Assembly (NCBI GenBank): GCA_036704125.1
Contig: DATNQI010000008.1
Coordinates: forward strand, 1-64,000
Length of the DNA stretch: 64,000 nucleotides
From: Pantanalinema sp.
GTDB taxonomy: Bacteria; Cyanobacteriota; Sericytochromatia; S15B-MN24; UBA4093
Direction: 5' to 3'
This document shows positions 49,546-58,410 of the stretch, one piece after another. Made by a program: the position numbers and the translations under genes. Under the pieces are notes generated by a model. The model was not told the origin of the DNA, searched no databases, and saw only the letters and a list, made by a program, of their open reading frames with translations. Each line of letters begins with the position of its first letter. The first letter of the stretch is position 1.

Positions 49546-49815
49546 TTACTTACGAAGGCCGAGCTTGCCGATGATGGAGCGGTAGCGGGCCAGGTCGTTC
49601 TTCATGAGGTAGGCCAGAAGGCGACGGCGCTGACCGACCATCTTGAGAAGGCCGCGACGCGACGCGAAGTCCTTCTTGTTGCGGGTCAGGTGCTCGCTGA
49701 GCTGCTCGATCTTGGCGGTCAGCAGCGCGATCTGGACCTCGGGCGAGCCGTTGTCAGCGTCGTTGCGCTTGTGCTCGGCGATGATCTGGGTCTTGGTTTC
49801 CTTGAGAAGCGGCAA
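49546..49815 (-). CDS. rpsO: Ribosomal protein S15
   Basis: An 89-residue S15 with standard length and motifs ([47 protein letters not shown]). The start is TTG, with AGGAGG about nine bases upstream; no ATG fits. It binds 16S rRNA in the platform of the small subunit, and in other bacteria it represses its own translation. It is transcribed toward pnp. Confidence 0.97.
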   Translation of the reverse strand: MPLLKETKTQIIAEHKRNDADNGSPEVQIALLTAKIEQLSEHLTRNKKDFASRRGLLKMVGQRRRLLAYLMKNDLARYRSIIGKLGLRK

Positions 49816-49905
49816 AGGTTTTTCCTCCTACATGCGCGGCGAATAGGGTCGCCGTGCGGCGTTCGTCGGACCCGAGGGGGGTGGTAGGCCACCGTCCCGT
49901 GAGTC

Positions 49906-49927
49906 GAGCCGTCGATTCGACCGGCTC
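49906..49927 (-). promoter_or_regulatory. Structured rpsO leader
   Basis: The ~135-base leader between the rpsO promoter and start holds a hairpin with GAGCCG / CGGCTC arms and an inner TCGA / TCGA pairing. A second stem, GGCGA / TCGCC, lies nearer the gene at about 49832-49848. Such leaders often bind S15. No fit to a known S15 site was established. Confidence 0.4.
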
Positions 49928-49957
49928 TCAGTGCAATCCCTATGACTGACGCCCCTG

Positions 49958-49986
49958 ATTATAGCAAAAAGATTAAGGATATCCAA
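49958..49986 (-). promoter_or_regulatory. rpsO promoter (extended -10)
   Basis: On the minus strand TGCTATAAT gives a perfect TATAAT (49958-49963) with an extended TGn. TTGGAT lies 17 bp upstream (49981-49986) as a partial -35. The rest of the spacer 49816-50138 holds the leader and no gene. Confidence 0.7.
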
Positions 49987-50138
49987 TCTGCTCGCTAAGA
50001 ATGGCTTGGCTGCTCCCCCTTTCACCGGGAAGAATCGAATAAATGTTCGAGTTCCGGGTAGAAAAGTCGTGGTCACCGACTTGCAGCCCGCCACGCCGCC
50101 CCATGACCCTTTCTCGAGACGCTCAAAGGAGGTTCATC

Positions 50139-50726
50139 ATGGAGCGGCGGCACGTCATCAACCTGCAAGGGCAGGAGTTCGTCACCTACGAGGGCTTGCT
50201 CAACGAGGCCCACCAGCTCGGCCTCCAGGCCATCCGCACTCACCTGGTGCAGTTGCCCGCCGCCGACAACGGCCATCTGGCCGTGGTCACCGCCGAGGTC
50301 GAGCTGGAGGGCGGCAAGGTGTTCACCGGGATCGGGGACGCGAGCACCTCAAATGTCGGCCCCGCCATCGCCAGGCACCTGGTGCGAATGGCGGAGACCA
50401 GAGCCAAGGCTCGTGCCCTGCGCGACGCGGTCAACATCGGCATGACGGCCCTCGAGGAGCTGGGCGAACTCGAGCAGGCGCCGACTCGGCCGGCTTCCAC
50501 CCCCGAGGCCCACGTGCTGGCGGCGGCTCCGGGCCGACTTGCAACCCCCAAGCAGATCAACAAGGTCGCCGCCGAGATGGCCCGGGCGGGGTGGAGCGAC
50601 CAGGACGGCCGCGACTACCTGATCCAGCGCTTCAACAAGCTCAGCCGCAGCGAGCTGACGACCTCCGAGATCAGCCTGATGATCGACCATCTGATCGCCC
50701 TGCCGGACAAGAAAGCAGCGGTGTGA
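50139..50726 (+). CDS. Possible Rad52/DdrA-like single-strand annealing protein
   Basis: A 195-residue protein. Residues 10-115 carry GGKVFTGIGDASTSNVGPA followed by LVRMAETRAKARALRDA, a pattern found in Rad52/DdrA-like DNA annealing proteins and related phage genes. A linker (about 115-140) leads to a C-terminal ~50-residue helical part (TPKQINKVAAEMARAGWS; LTTSEISLMIDHL). The ATG at 50139 has AAAGGAGG about six bases upstream; a longer frame is unsupported. It stands alone on the plus strand between two minus-strand operons. The assignment rests on recalled pattern only. Confidence 0.55.
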   Translation: MERRHVINLQGQEFVTYEGLLNEAHQLGLQAIRTHLVQLPAADNGHLAVVTAEVELEGGKVFTGIGDASTSNVGPAIARHLVRMAETRAKARALRDAVNIGMTALEELGELEQAPTRPASTPEAHVLAAAPGRLATPKQINKVAAEMARAGWSDQDGRDYLIQRFNKLSRSELTTSEISLMIDHLIALPDKKAAV

Positions 50727-50742
50727 TCAGCAGAAGGGAGGC

Positions 50743-52683
50743 TCAGGGGCAGACCACCCGGATGCGGTAATTGCCGAGGTCCGTCACGTAGAGCTCACCG
50801 GAGGGGCCCAGCTTGACGTCATAGACGTACCCGAATCTCGCCGCGGCGAGGCTTCCGTCTGCGAAGCTCTGAACCCCACCCGTGAGGGTCGTGACCACGC
50901 CCCCCGGCGCGATGCGCCGGATGGCGTAGTTGCGGGAATCCGCCACGTAGAGCTCGCCGCTCCCGTCGCGACACAGACCGGTGGGCTGGTAAAACGAAGC
51001 CCCCGTTCCCGTTCCGTCCCCGGCGCCGGGAACGGCGGTCGGCGATCCCACGTAGGTCGAAACGACCCCCGCCGGCGAGATCTTTCGGATGCGGTTCCCG
51101 CCGTACTCCGTCACGTAGAGATCGCCCGACGGATCCAGGAGCATGTCGACCGGGTCTCTGAACTGGGCCGTGAGTAACGAACCGTCCGCATCCCCCGCCG
51201 TCCCCGTTCCTGCGAAGGTGGTGACCACCCCGGTCGGACCGACCCGGCGGATCCGGTGGTTCCCGCGGTCGGCGACGAGCAGATCTCCGCTCGGCAGGAC
51301 GCACATCCCGTAGGGGTTCTTGAACTGCGCCATGTGGGCCGGCCCGTCGTAATACCCCTCGGGGCCTGCCCCCGCCAGGGTCGTGACGGTGCCGCCGGGC
51401 GTGATCTTGCGGATGGCGTTGTTGAACCACTCGCTGACGTAGATGTTGCCCTGGGGATCGAGCACCGCCCGGCAACCGCCGTTGAAGCGTGCGCTCGGCC
51501 CCTGAGCGTCGGCGAAGCCGGTCACGTCGCCACCCGCCAGGGTCGATACCGCCCCCTCGAGGGTCAGGCGCCGGACGCGCGAGAAGTCCCCGGTCATGAT
51601 GAAGGCACCGTCCCGCAACGCGGAGAGACCGACCGGCCTGAAGGCCGCCGATGCGCCCTGGCCATCTCCTGTCGGGTTCGTTCGGGTCGACTGGTCTGCC
51701 CTGCCGCCCCCCGCGAGCGTCCCGACCGTGCCCTTGATGAGCAGGAAGGGGCTGATGGTCTGCGTCGCCCCGTTGGGCTGCTGCACGGTGAACGGGGCGC
51801 AGAAGGCGCCGGCGGGCACGCTCATGGTCGCGGTGCTTCGATCGGCGCTCACGCTCCAGGTGGCGGCCGGCACGGTCCCGAACCAGAAGACGTTGCGCCC
51901 GTCCAGGCGGTCAAGGTTGGTGCCCCGGATGGTCACGATCGAGCCGGTCGAGGGGATGGCCGGGCTGTAGCCCGCGATCCAGGGGACCCCGGTGGCCAGG
52001 CGATAGGTGTCGGCGGCCGAATCGTAGCCGATCGAGGCGAGGGGGTCCTGGTCCAGGGCGATCGCGCTCCCCACCAGGCCCAGGACCTTCGAGAAATCGC
52101 TCGCGGCAAGCCCCGTCCCGACGTCGTTGAAGGTGCTGCCGCTGATGGAGTTGACCAGCTTTTCGAGCGGCACCGATTGCCCCGCTTGCTGCTTGAGGCT
52201 CGTCAGCGTCGCCAGCGCCGTGGTCGCCGCGCTCACCACGATGCCGACGTTGGGGGTGGCGTTGGTGAAGCTCTGCCAGCCCTCGTTCCAGACGAGCAGC
52301 GTCCGAATGCGGGCCGCCTTGGTACCCGGGCGGTTTGAAGCCCCGCCGACCGAGAGCCCCTTCTGGGCCTCCAGGACAAACGCGTCTCCCGCGCGAGGGG
52401 CGAGCCCCGCGAAGTTCAGCACGAAGCCCCCGCCGGCGTCCGTCAGCGAGGTCGAGACGGAGTTCCCGCTCCGAGCGTCGATCAACGACACCGTCGCACC
52501 GCTCACCACCTCGCTCAGCTCCGACTGCGCCTGCCGATCGGCCGCGGGGAACTCCGCGCGACCGACCAAGTGAGCTGCGGCCGAGGAGACCGGCGGACGC
52601 GCGCCGCTTGGCATGGAAACCTGGCAGCCGATGAGTGCCAGCGAAAGGGCCATGAGCGCGGCGCGCAAGACGGAAGGCTTCAT
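50743..52683 (-). CDS. NHL-repeat IPT-like lipoprotein, type Y (last gene of cluster II)
   Basis: A 646-residue predicted lipoprotein, lipobox LIGC (C20). Domains in order: the shared N-terminal module (about 35-240; FVLEAQKGLSVGG, ARIRTLLVWNEGW, TTALATLTSLK, ALDQDPLASIGYD), an IPT/TIG-like Ig fold (about 250-340; GSIVTIRGTNLDRLDGRNV), and five or six NHL repeats (about 355-646; GNIYVSEWFNNAIRKITPGG). The ATG at 52683 begins the signal peptide with TAGGAG upstream. It is the closest paralogue of 54601-56538, which shares the IPT block almost word for word. Confidence 0.84.
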   Translation of the reverse strand: MKPSVLRAALMALSLALIGCQVSMPSGARPPVSSAAAHLVGRAEFPAADRQAQSELSEVVSGATVSLIDARSGNSVSTSLTDAGGGFVLNFAGLAPRAGDAFVLEAQKGLSVGGASNRPGTKAARIRTLLVWNEGWQSFTNATPNVGIVVSAATTALATLTSLKQQAGQSVPLEKLVNSISGSTFNDVGTGLAASDFSKVLGLVGSAIALDQDPLASIGYDSAADTYRLATGVPWIAGYSPAIPSTGSIVTIRGTNLDRLDGRNVFWFGTVPAATWSVSADRSTATMSVPAGAFCAPFTVQQPNGATQTISPFLLIKGTVGTLAGGGRADQSTRTNPTGDGQGASAAFRPVGLSALRDGAFIMTGDFSRVRRLTLEGAVSTLAGGDVTGFADAQGPSARFNGGCRAVLDPQGNIYVSEWFNNAIRKITPGGTVTTLAGAGPEGYYDGPAHMAQFKNPYGMCVLPSGDLLVADRGNHRIRRVGPTGVVTTFAGTGTAGDADGSLLTAQFRDPVDMLLDPSGDLYVTEYGGNRIRKISPAGVVSTYVGSPTAVPGAGDGTGTGASFYQPTGLCRDGSGELYVADSRNYAIRRIAPGGVVTTLTGGVQSFADGSLAAARFGYVYDVKLGPSGELYVTDLGNYRIRVVCP

Positions 52684-52693
52684 CCTCGAACTC

Positions 52694-54604
52694 CTACGGC
52701 ACGTACATCCGGATCCGCTGCCCCCACTCCTCGATGATGAACACCCGCCCCGCCTGGTCCACCCACAGGTCGAAGGGGCCGTGAAGGGTCGCGCTGAGGG
52801 CCGCTCCATCGCGCGTCCCGGCCGCCCCCGTGCCGACGAGGGTGGTCACCACCCCGTCCGGGGTCACGCGGCGCACCACATTCCCGGCGCGCTCGGCGAC
52901 CAGCAGGTTGCCGGCGCGGTCGAAGGTGAGCCCCGCGGGCTGGTTGAACTTGGCGCTGGAGGTGGCGCCGTCGACGAAGCCCGAGGTGCTCCCGGCGACG
53001 GTCGTCACCACCCCGGCCGGGGTGACCTTGCGGATCCGGTGGTTGCCATAATCCGCCACGAAGAGGTTGCCCTGAGGATCGAGCGCGATGTCGAACGGTT
53101 GATTGAACCTTGCGGCCGTCCCGGTGCCGTCCGTGGTGCCGGCGGCCGCAGGCACGCTCCCGGCGAGGGTGGTCACGGTGCCGTCAGGGGTGATCTTGCG
53201 GATGTTGTGGTTGCCGTAGTCGCTCACGAAGAGGTTTCCCGCGGCATCCAACACCAGCTGGTCGGGCCGGTAGAACTGGGCGGCGGTCCCCACCCCATCG
53301 AGGTTGCCCTGGGTCCCTCCCGCGAAGGTGCTGACCATGCCGTCCGGGGTGATCTTCCGGATGCGATTGTTGAATTCCTCCCCGACGTAGAGGCTGCCGT
53401 CCCGCGCCACTGCCACCGAGATCGGATTGTCGAACATGGCGCTGGCCGCAGGCCCGTCCGCGAAGCCCTTGACCCCGCTCCCCGCGACCGTCGTCACCAC
53501 CCCGGCCGGGGTGATCTTGCGGATGACGGCGTTCCAGGCGTCCGCCAGGTAGACGTTGCCGTCCGCGTCCAGGCCGGGGCTGCATGGGAGGTTGAAGCCG
53601 GCCTGGGTTCCCACGCCGTCGAGCCTCGAAGCGTCGCCGCGACCGACCCAGATGCCCGTGGTCCCCCTGACCTCCACGAAGGGGCCCGTCCAGGTGCTCG
53701 CCCCCTGCGTCAGCCGCAGCCAGCCGCTGTGGCCATCGGCCGGTATCGTGACCGCGAGGCGGCGGCGATCGGGGCTGACCGACCAGGCGACCGGAGCCTC
53801 GCCGATCGTCAAGCGCGTGTCGGCGCGTGGAGCGGGGAAGTTCTGGCCCGAGAAGGTGACGGTGCTGCCCGTGGAGGCGGGACTCGGAGAGTAGGCGTCG
53901 TAGATCAGCAGCTCGCCGGGCTTGAGGCCGTAGGTCGCGCCCGTCGCGTCATAGGCGACGCTCTCGATCGGGTCGCGATCGCTCGCGATCGCCTCCTCCA
54001 CCAGGGCGAGCACCTTCTCGTACTCCGGGCCCGAGATCCCCGTGGCCCCGGGGGTGAAGGCAAGCCCATCCGCTCCGAGGCAGCCGGCAAGGGCGCTCAA
54101 CGGCAGGCCCCGCAAGGCGGCGACGAGGCTCACGGCCGTGGTGCCGCCGCTCAGGGCGATGGGGCCGTCGACCCCCGCGTTGGTCAGGCTGAGCCAGTCG
54201 CCGCCCTGGTAAAGGAGCACCGAGCGCAGGCGCGCGACGGCGCTCCCCGCGCGGTTGGCCTGGTCGCCCACGGCGAGGCCCTTCGAGGCTTCCAGGTAGT
54301 AGGCGCGCGCCGCGACGAGACTCGAAGCGCTCGGGGCGAGATAGAACCGGCCGTCGGCGGCGCTCAGGGCGGTGGCGACGCTCAGCCCCGTGAGCGAGTC
54401 GATCAAGGAGAGGGTGGCCCCGCTGGCCACGTCGGCGAACGTGGCCTGGGCAACGCGCCCCGCAGTCGTGATCCGTCCCTCGACCGGGACGATCGCGCTC
54501 GCCACGGCGGCGCCGTCCGGCGAAGTTGGCGCCGGTCCCGAGAGGGGGCAGCCCGCGAGCGCGAGAATCAGGACAGGGAGCAGGGTCTTGCTTCGTATCT
54601 TCAT
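52694..54604 (-). CDS. NHL-repeat IPT-like lipoprotein, type X (cluster II)
   Basis: A 636-residue predicted lipoprotein, lipobox LAGC (C19). Shared N-terminal module (YYLEASKGLAVGDQANRAG, ARLRSVLLYQGGDWLSLTNA, SDRDPIESVAYD), then an IPT/TIG-like fold (GSTVTFSGQNFPAPRADTRL) with a GWLRLTQG strand, then NHL repeats (GNVYLADAWNAVIRKITPAG and later units) forming the propeller. It is a paralogue of 56555-58408, which has the same IPT variant. Its ATG overlaps the stop of 54601-56538 by four bases, and its stop lies ten bases before the next start. Confidence 0.84.
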   Translation of the reverse strand: MKIRSKTLLPVLILALAGCPLSGPAPTSPDGAAVASAIVPVEGRITTAGRVAQATFADVASGATLSLIDSLTGLSVATALSAADGRFYLAPSASSLVAARAYYLEASKGLAVGDQANRAGSAVARLRSVLLYQGGDWLSLTNAGVDGPIALSGGTTAVSLVAALRGLPLSALAGCLGADGLAFTPGATGISGPEYEKVLALVEEAIASDRDPIESVAYDATGATYGLKPGELLIYDAYSPSPASTGSTVTFSGQNFPAPRADTRLTIGEAPVAWSVSPDRRRLAVTIPADGHSGWLRLTQGASTWTGPFVEVRGTTGIWVGRGDASRLDGVGTQAGFNLPCSPGLDADGNVYLADAWNAVIRKITPAGVVTTVAGSGVKGFADGPAASAMFDNPISVAVARDGSLYVGEEFNNRIRKITPDGMVSTFAGGTQGNLDGVGTAAQFYRPDQLVLDAAGNLFVSDYGNHNIRKITPDGTVTTLAGSVPAAAGTTDGTGTAARFNQPFDIALDPQGNLFVADYGNHRIRKVTPAGVVTTVAGSTSGFVDGATSSAKFNQPAGLTFDRAGNLLVAERAGNVVRRVTPDGVVTTLVGTGAAGTRDGAALSATLHGPFDLWVDQAGRVFIIEEWGQRIRMYVP

Positions 54605-56538
54605 GGGCAGATCACCCGGATCGTGTGGTTGAGGTTGTCCGCCACGTACACGTTCCCCCTGGAATCCACGGCGACCCCGTAGGGCCGGTAGAACTGGGCG
54701 ATCCCGACCGCGCCGTCACGGGAGCCCGAAACCCCGGTGCCCGCGATGGTGGTGACCGCCCCGCTCGGCGAGATCTTTCGGATGGCGTGGTTCCCCGAAT
54801 CGGCGAGGTAGAGGTTCCCGGCCGAATCGATCTTCATGCCGACAGGGTCGCTGAAGCGCGCCGCGCTCCCCAGGCCGTCCACAAAGCCCGGCGACGCGGC
54901 GAGGCCCGCGAAGGTGGTCACCGTTCCCGATGCCGAGATGCGGCGGATGGCGTGGTTCATGTAATCCACCACGTACACGGCGCCATCGACACCGGGCTGC
55001 ACACTGCAGGGCCCCTTGAAGAGCGCGCTGCCGGTGGCGCCGTCGGTGGAGCCGGCGGCGCCACCGGCGAAGGTGCTGACCACCCCGCCGCTGAGGCGCC
55101 GGATTCGGTTGTTCGATTGATCGCCGATCAGCAGGTCCCCGTTGCCGAGGATGCAGAGCCCGAAGGACTGGTTGAACTGGGCGCTCAACGCTGGGCCGTC
55201 CAGGTATCCTGGCGTCGCGGTGCCCGCGACCGTGGTGAGCGTGCCGCCCAGCGTCAGCCGGCGGACCCGGGCCCCGTCCACGTACTCGGTGAAGTACAGG
55301 GAGTTGACGCCGTCGAAGGCCATGGCACTCGCACCCGAGAGCCTCGCGCTGGTCCCCACCCCGTCGACGCACGCCTGGGTTCCATCGCCCGCCAGGGTCG
55401 AGACCTCCCCCGAGGGGGTGATCCGGCGAATCCGCCGGTTGTAGAGCTCGCTCGCGTACAGGTTGCCCGCGTTGTCGAACACCAGGTCGTTGACCCCGTC
55501 GAACAGGGCGACGCGCCCGGGCCCGTCGGCGAAGCCCTTCTGCGTGGGCATGCCGGCAAAAGTCCCGACCGTTCCCTTGATGAGCAGCATGGGCCGGATC
55601 ACCTGCGCCACGCCACTGGGCTGCTGAAGCGAGAAGGGGCCGCAGTAGGCTTGCGCGGGCACGCTCATGGTCGCCGTCGCGCGATCGGGACTCACGCTCC
55701 AGGTGGCGGCGGCGTAGTTGCCGAACCAGAAGGTGCTGCGCCCGTTCAGCCTGTCCAGGTTGCTGCCCCGCAGGGTGAGGACCTGCCCGGGAGCGGGGCT
55801 TTCGGGCGAGAGGCTCGAAATCCAGGGGGTGCCGACGGCGAGGCGATAGGTGCCGGTGGCACCGTCGAAGGCGATGGCCGAGAGAGGGTCCTGGTCCAGC
55901 TCGAGGGCGTTGCTCACCAGCTGGAGGACCGGCTGGAAGTCGGCCGCATCGCTGAGCCCCGTCCCGGATGGGTTGAAGGTGCTCCCGCTCACCTTGTTGA
56001 CCAGCAGGCTCGGGTCCAGGCCAATGCCCGCTTGCTGCTTCAGACCCACCACCACGCTCAAGGCGGTCGTCGCAGCGCCGATCGAGATCCCGCTGTTGGG
56101 GGTCGCGTTGGTCAGGCTCTGCCAGCCGTCGTTCCAGAACAGCAGGGTCCGGATGCGCACCGCGGCAGCTCCGGGTCGATCGGGCAACCCACCCACCGAC
56201 AGACCCTTCACCGCCTCCAGGAGATAGCGGCTGCCGTTGACCGGGGCGATGCCCTTGAAGTCCAGGGTGAAGGCGCCCGAGGCATCGGTCAGAGCGCTGG
56301 CGACGGTGAGGCCCGTGGCGGCGTCGATCAGCGAGACGGCGGCCCCGCCCGTGGCCTCGGCGAGGCTGGACTGAAGCGCCCGAACGGGTGCGACGAAGCT
56401 TGTCCGGCCGCGAATCGCCGGCACCTCGGTCGAGACGGTTTGCCCGGCGCGCGAGCCCACGGGCGCCAGGCAGCCGCTCGCCCCGATCGCCAGGGCGATC
56501 GCAAGCGCGCAAACGCCCATCCTTGCAGCCCGAACCAT
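54601..56538 (-). CDS. NHL-repeat IPT-like lipoprotein, type Y' (cluster II)
   Basis: A 645-residue predicted lipoprotein, lipobox GASGC (C23). Shared N-terminal module (YLLEAVKGLSVGGLPDRPG, VRIRTLLFWNDGWQSLTNAT, ELDQDPLSAIAFDG), IPT/TIG-like fold (GQVLTLRGSNLDRLNGRSTF; CGPFSLQQPSGVAQVIRPML) and NHL repeats to the end (GNLYASELYNRRIRRITPSG; GNVYVADNLNHTIRVICP). The ATG at 56538 begins the signal peptide; 34 further upstream codons are open but lack one. It is paired in order and type with 50743-52683. Confidence 0.84.
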   Translation of the reverse strand: MVRAARMGVCALAIALAIGASGCLAPVGSRAGQTVSTEVPAIRGRTSFVAPVRALQSSLAEATGGAAVSLIDAATGLTVASALTDASGAFTLDFKGIAPVNGSRYLLEAVKGLSVGGLPDRPGAAAVRIRTLLFWNDGWQSLTNATPNSGISIGAATTALSVVVGLKQQAGIGLDPSLLVNKVSGSTFNPSGTGLSDAADFQPVLQLVSNALELDQDPLSAIAFDGATGTYRLAVGTPWISSLSPESPAPGQVLTLRGSNLDRLNGRSTFWFGNYAAATWSVSPDRATATMSVPAQAYCGPFSLQQPSGVAQVIRPMLLIKGTVGTFAGMPTQKGFADGPGRVALFDGVNDLVFDNAGNLYASELYNRRIRRITPSGEVSTLAGDGTQACVDGVGTSARLSGASAMAFDGVNSLYFTEYVDGARVRRLTLGGTLTTVAGTATPGYLDGPALSAQFNQSFGLCILGNGDLLIGDQSNNRIRRLSGGVVSTFAGGAAGSTDGATGSALFKGPCSVQPGVDGAVYVVDYMNHAIRRISASGTVTTFAGLAASPGFVDGLGSAARFSDPVGMKIDSAGNLYLADSGNHAIRKISPSGAVTTIAGTGVSGSRDGAVGIAQFYRPYGVAVDSRGNVYVADNLNHTIRVICP

Positions 56539-56554
56539 CACGCCCCTCCCGTCG

Positions 56555-58408
56555 CTACGGCACATAGACCCGGATCCTTCGGTTCTTGCTGTCGCCGATG
56601 TAGACCAGGCCATCGGAGGCCACCTTGAGGTGATGCGCATAATTCAGGAGGGCCTGCAGGGGCGGCCCCTCCGCGAAGCCGGCGACAGTCGCCTTGCCCG
56701 CCACGGTGGTGACCACGCCGCCGGACGTCACCTTGCGGATGCAGTGGTTCTGGAGATCGGCGACGTAGACGTTCCCCGAGCCATCGACGCTGACCCCCTT
56801 GAGCGCGCCGAACCTGGCGCCCGCCCCCGTCCCGTCCAGGTAGCCGTATGTTCCTCCGGCCAGGGTGCTGACCACTCCGCCCGAGATCTTGCGCACGCGG
56901 CCGTTGCTCCACTCGCCCACGTACACATTGGCGCCCGCCGCGTCCACCGTGATGCCGTAGGGCTCGTTGAAGGTCGCGCTCGAGGTGGCCGCGTCGCCGG
57001 CCCCGGGCGCCCCGGTTCCCGCGAAGGTGGAGACCACTCCCTGCGGGGTGATGCGACGGATCTTGTTGTTGGCCAGATCGGCCACGTAGAGGTTGCCGGC
57101 CCCGTCCAGCGCCAGGTCGCTCGGCTGGTTGAAGGTGGCGCTCGCACCCGGGCCATCCTGAGCGCCGGTGCTCCCGGCCCCGGCCAGCACGCTCACCGCC
57201 CCGTTCGAGGCGACCTTCGAGATGCGGTGCGCCGCGCGCTCGCACACGTACACGTCGCCCGCAGCATCGACCGCGAGGCCACTGACCCCGATGAAGACGC
57301 CGTGCGGCACAAGCAGGGTGCTCGCGCCGCTCGGGCTCAGGCGCGTGAGCCCCTGGGCCGAGATGTAGTAAAGGTCTCCCGTCGCGCCGAGGGTATGCAC
57401 CTCGGCCATGGCCCACGGATCGAGCGGATCGCCCGAGTAGGTGCCGACGGTCCCGGGGACCCTCACGAAGGGGCCCGTCCAGCGGGCAGTCCCCTGGGCG
57501 ATGCGGATCCAGCCGCTCGCGCCGCTCGCAGGAACGGTGACGGTCAGCTGGGTGCGCGACGCGTTGAGGGTCCAGGGCACGGGGCTCTCGCCCAGGTAGA
57601 CGAGCGTGTCCGAGCGGGGAACCGGCAGGTTCTGGCCGGTCACCACCACCGTGCTGCCGGTGGCCGCCGACAGGTGGCCCGCCGTAGGGTGCAGGACCAG
57701 ATCGGCCGGTTTGAGGCCGTAGCGGGCGCTTGCGGGCGAAAGGGTCGGATCGTAGCCGAGGGCGGCGACCGGATCCCGATCGCCCGCGATCGCCGCTCCC
57801 ACCAGCGCATCGACGGCGGCGAACTCGTCGGAAGCGATCGCGCTGGTGGCCGGCTTGAAGGTCGCGTCGCTCCCCGCGAGCGTCCCCACCAGCGAGGACA
57901 GCGCCAGCGAGCGTATCTCCCCGATGAGGGCGACGGCCGTGGTTCGGGTGCTCATGACGATCGGATCGCCGGGCTGCGCGTTGCTGAGGCTGACCCAGCC
58001 CCCGGGCGCGAAGAACAGGACGGTCCTGAGGCGCGCGGCGGCCGCCCCGGCCCGGTTGGCCGTCCCCCCGGCGCCGAGGCCCTTGAGGGCCTCCAGGTAG
58101 TAGGGCCGCCCGCCGACCGGCGACACCCCGGGCAACCGCAACTGGAAGCTTCCCCCGGGCGCGCTGACGGTGGTCCCGAGCGTCAGGCCCGTCGCCCCGT
58201 CGACGAGGGCGACCGTCGCCCCGCTCGCGATCTCGAGGACCTGGGCCTGCGCGGCGCGATCCTCGCCGAGGATGCGCCCCTCGACGGGCGGGGCCGAGAC
58301 GACGGCCTCGCCGCTGGCCCCTTGGCTCGCGGTGTGCGAGGCGGGCGGCTGGCAGCCAGCAACGAGCAAGCAGCCAAGCGCGCAGAGCGAAGCCAGACGA
58401 CGGCGCAT
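56555..58408 (-). CDS. NHL-repeat IPT-like lipoprotein, type X' (cluster II)
   Basis: A 617-residue predicted lipoprotein, lipobox LVAGC (C19). Shared N-terminal module (YYLEALKGLGAGGTANRAG, ARLRTVLFFAPGGWVSLSNA, AGDRDPVAALGYDP), IPT/TIG-like fold (GSTVVVTGQNLPVPRSDTLV) with GWIRIAQG, then NHL repeats (GNLYVADLANNKIRRITPQG). The ATG at 58408 is preferred with GGGGGAGG five bases upstream; GTG at 58414 is an alternative. It begins two bases after the stop of 58411-59568 and is paired in type with 52694-54604. Confidence 0.84.
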   Translation of the reverse strand: MRRRLASLCALGCLLVAGCQPPASHTASQGASGEAVVSAPPVEGRILGEDRAAQAQVLEIASGATVALVDGATGLTLGTTVSAPGGSFQLRLPGVSPVGGRPYYLEALKGLGAGGTANRAGAAAARLRTVLFFAPGGWVSLSNAQPGDPIVMSTRTTAVALIGEIRSLALSSLVGTLAGSDATFKPATSAIASDEFAAVDALVGAAIAGDRDPVAALGYDPTLSPASARYGLKPADLVLHPTAGHLSAATGSTVVVTGQNLPVPRSDTLVYLGESPVPWTLNASRTQLTVTVPASGASGWIRIAQGTARWTGPFVRVPGTVGTYSGDPLDPWAMAEVHTLGATGDLYYISAQGLTRLSPSGASTLLVPHGVFIGVSGLAVDAAGDVYVCERAAHRISKVASNGAVSVLAGAGSTGAQDGPGASATFNQPSDLALDGAGNLYVADLANNKIRRITPQGVVSTFAGTGAPGAGDAATSSATFNEPYGITVDAAGANVYVGEWSNGRVRKISGGVVSTLAGGTYGYLDGTGAGARFGALKGVSVDGSGNVYVADLQNHCIRKVTSGGVVTTVAGKATVAGFAEGPPLQALLNYAHHLKVASDGLVYIGDSKNRRIRVYVP

Positions 58409-58410
58409 GG

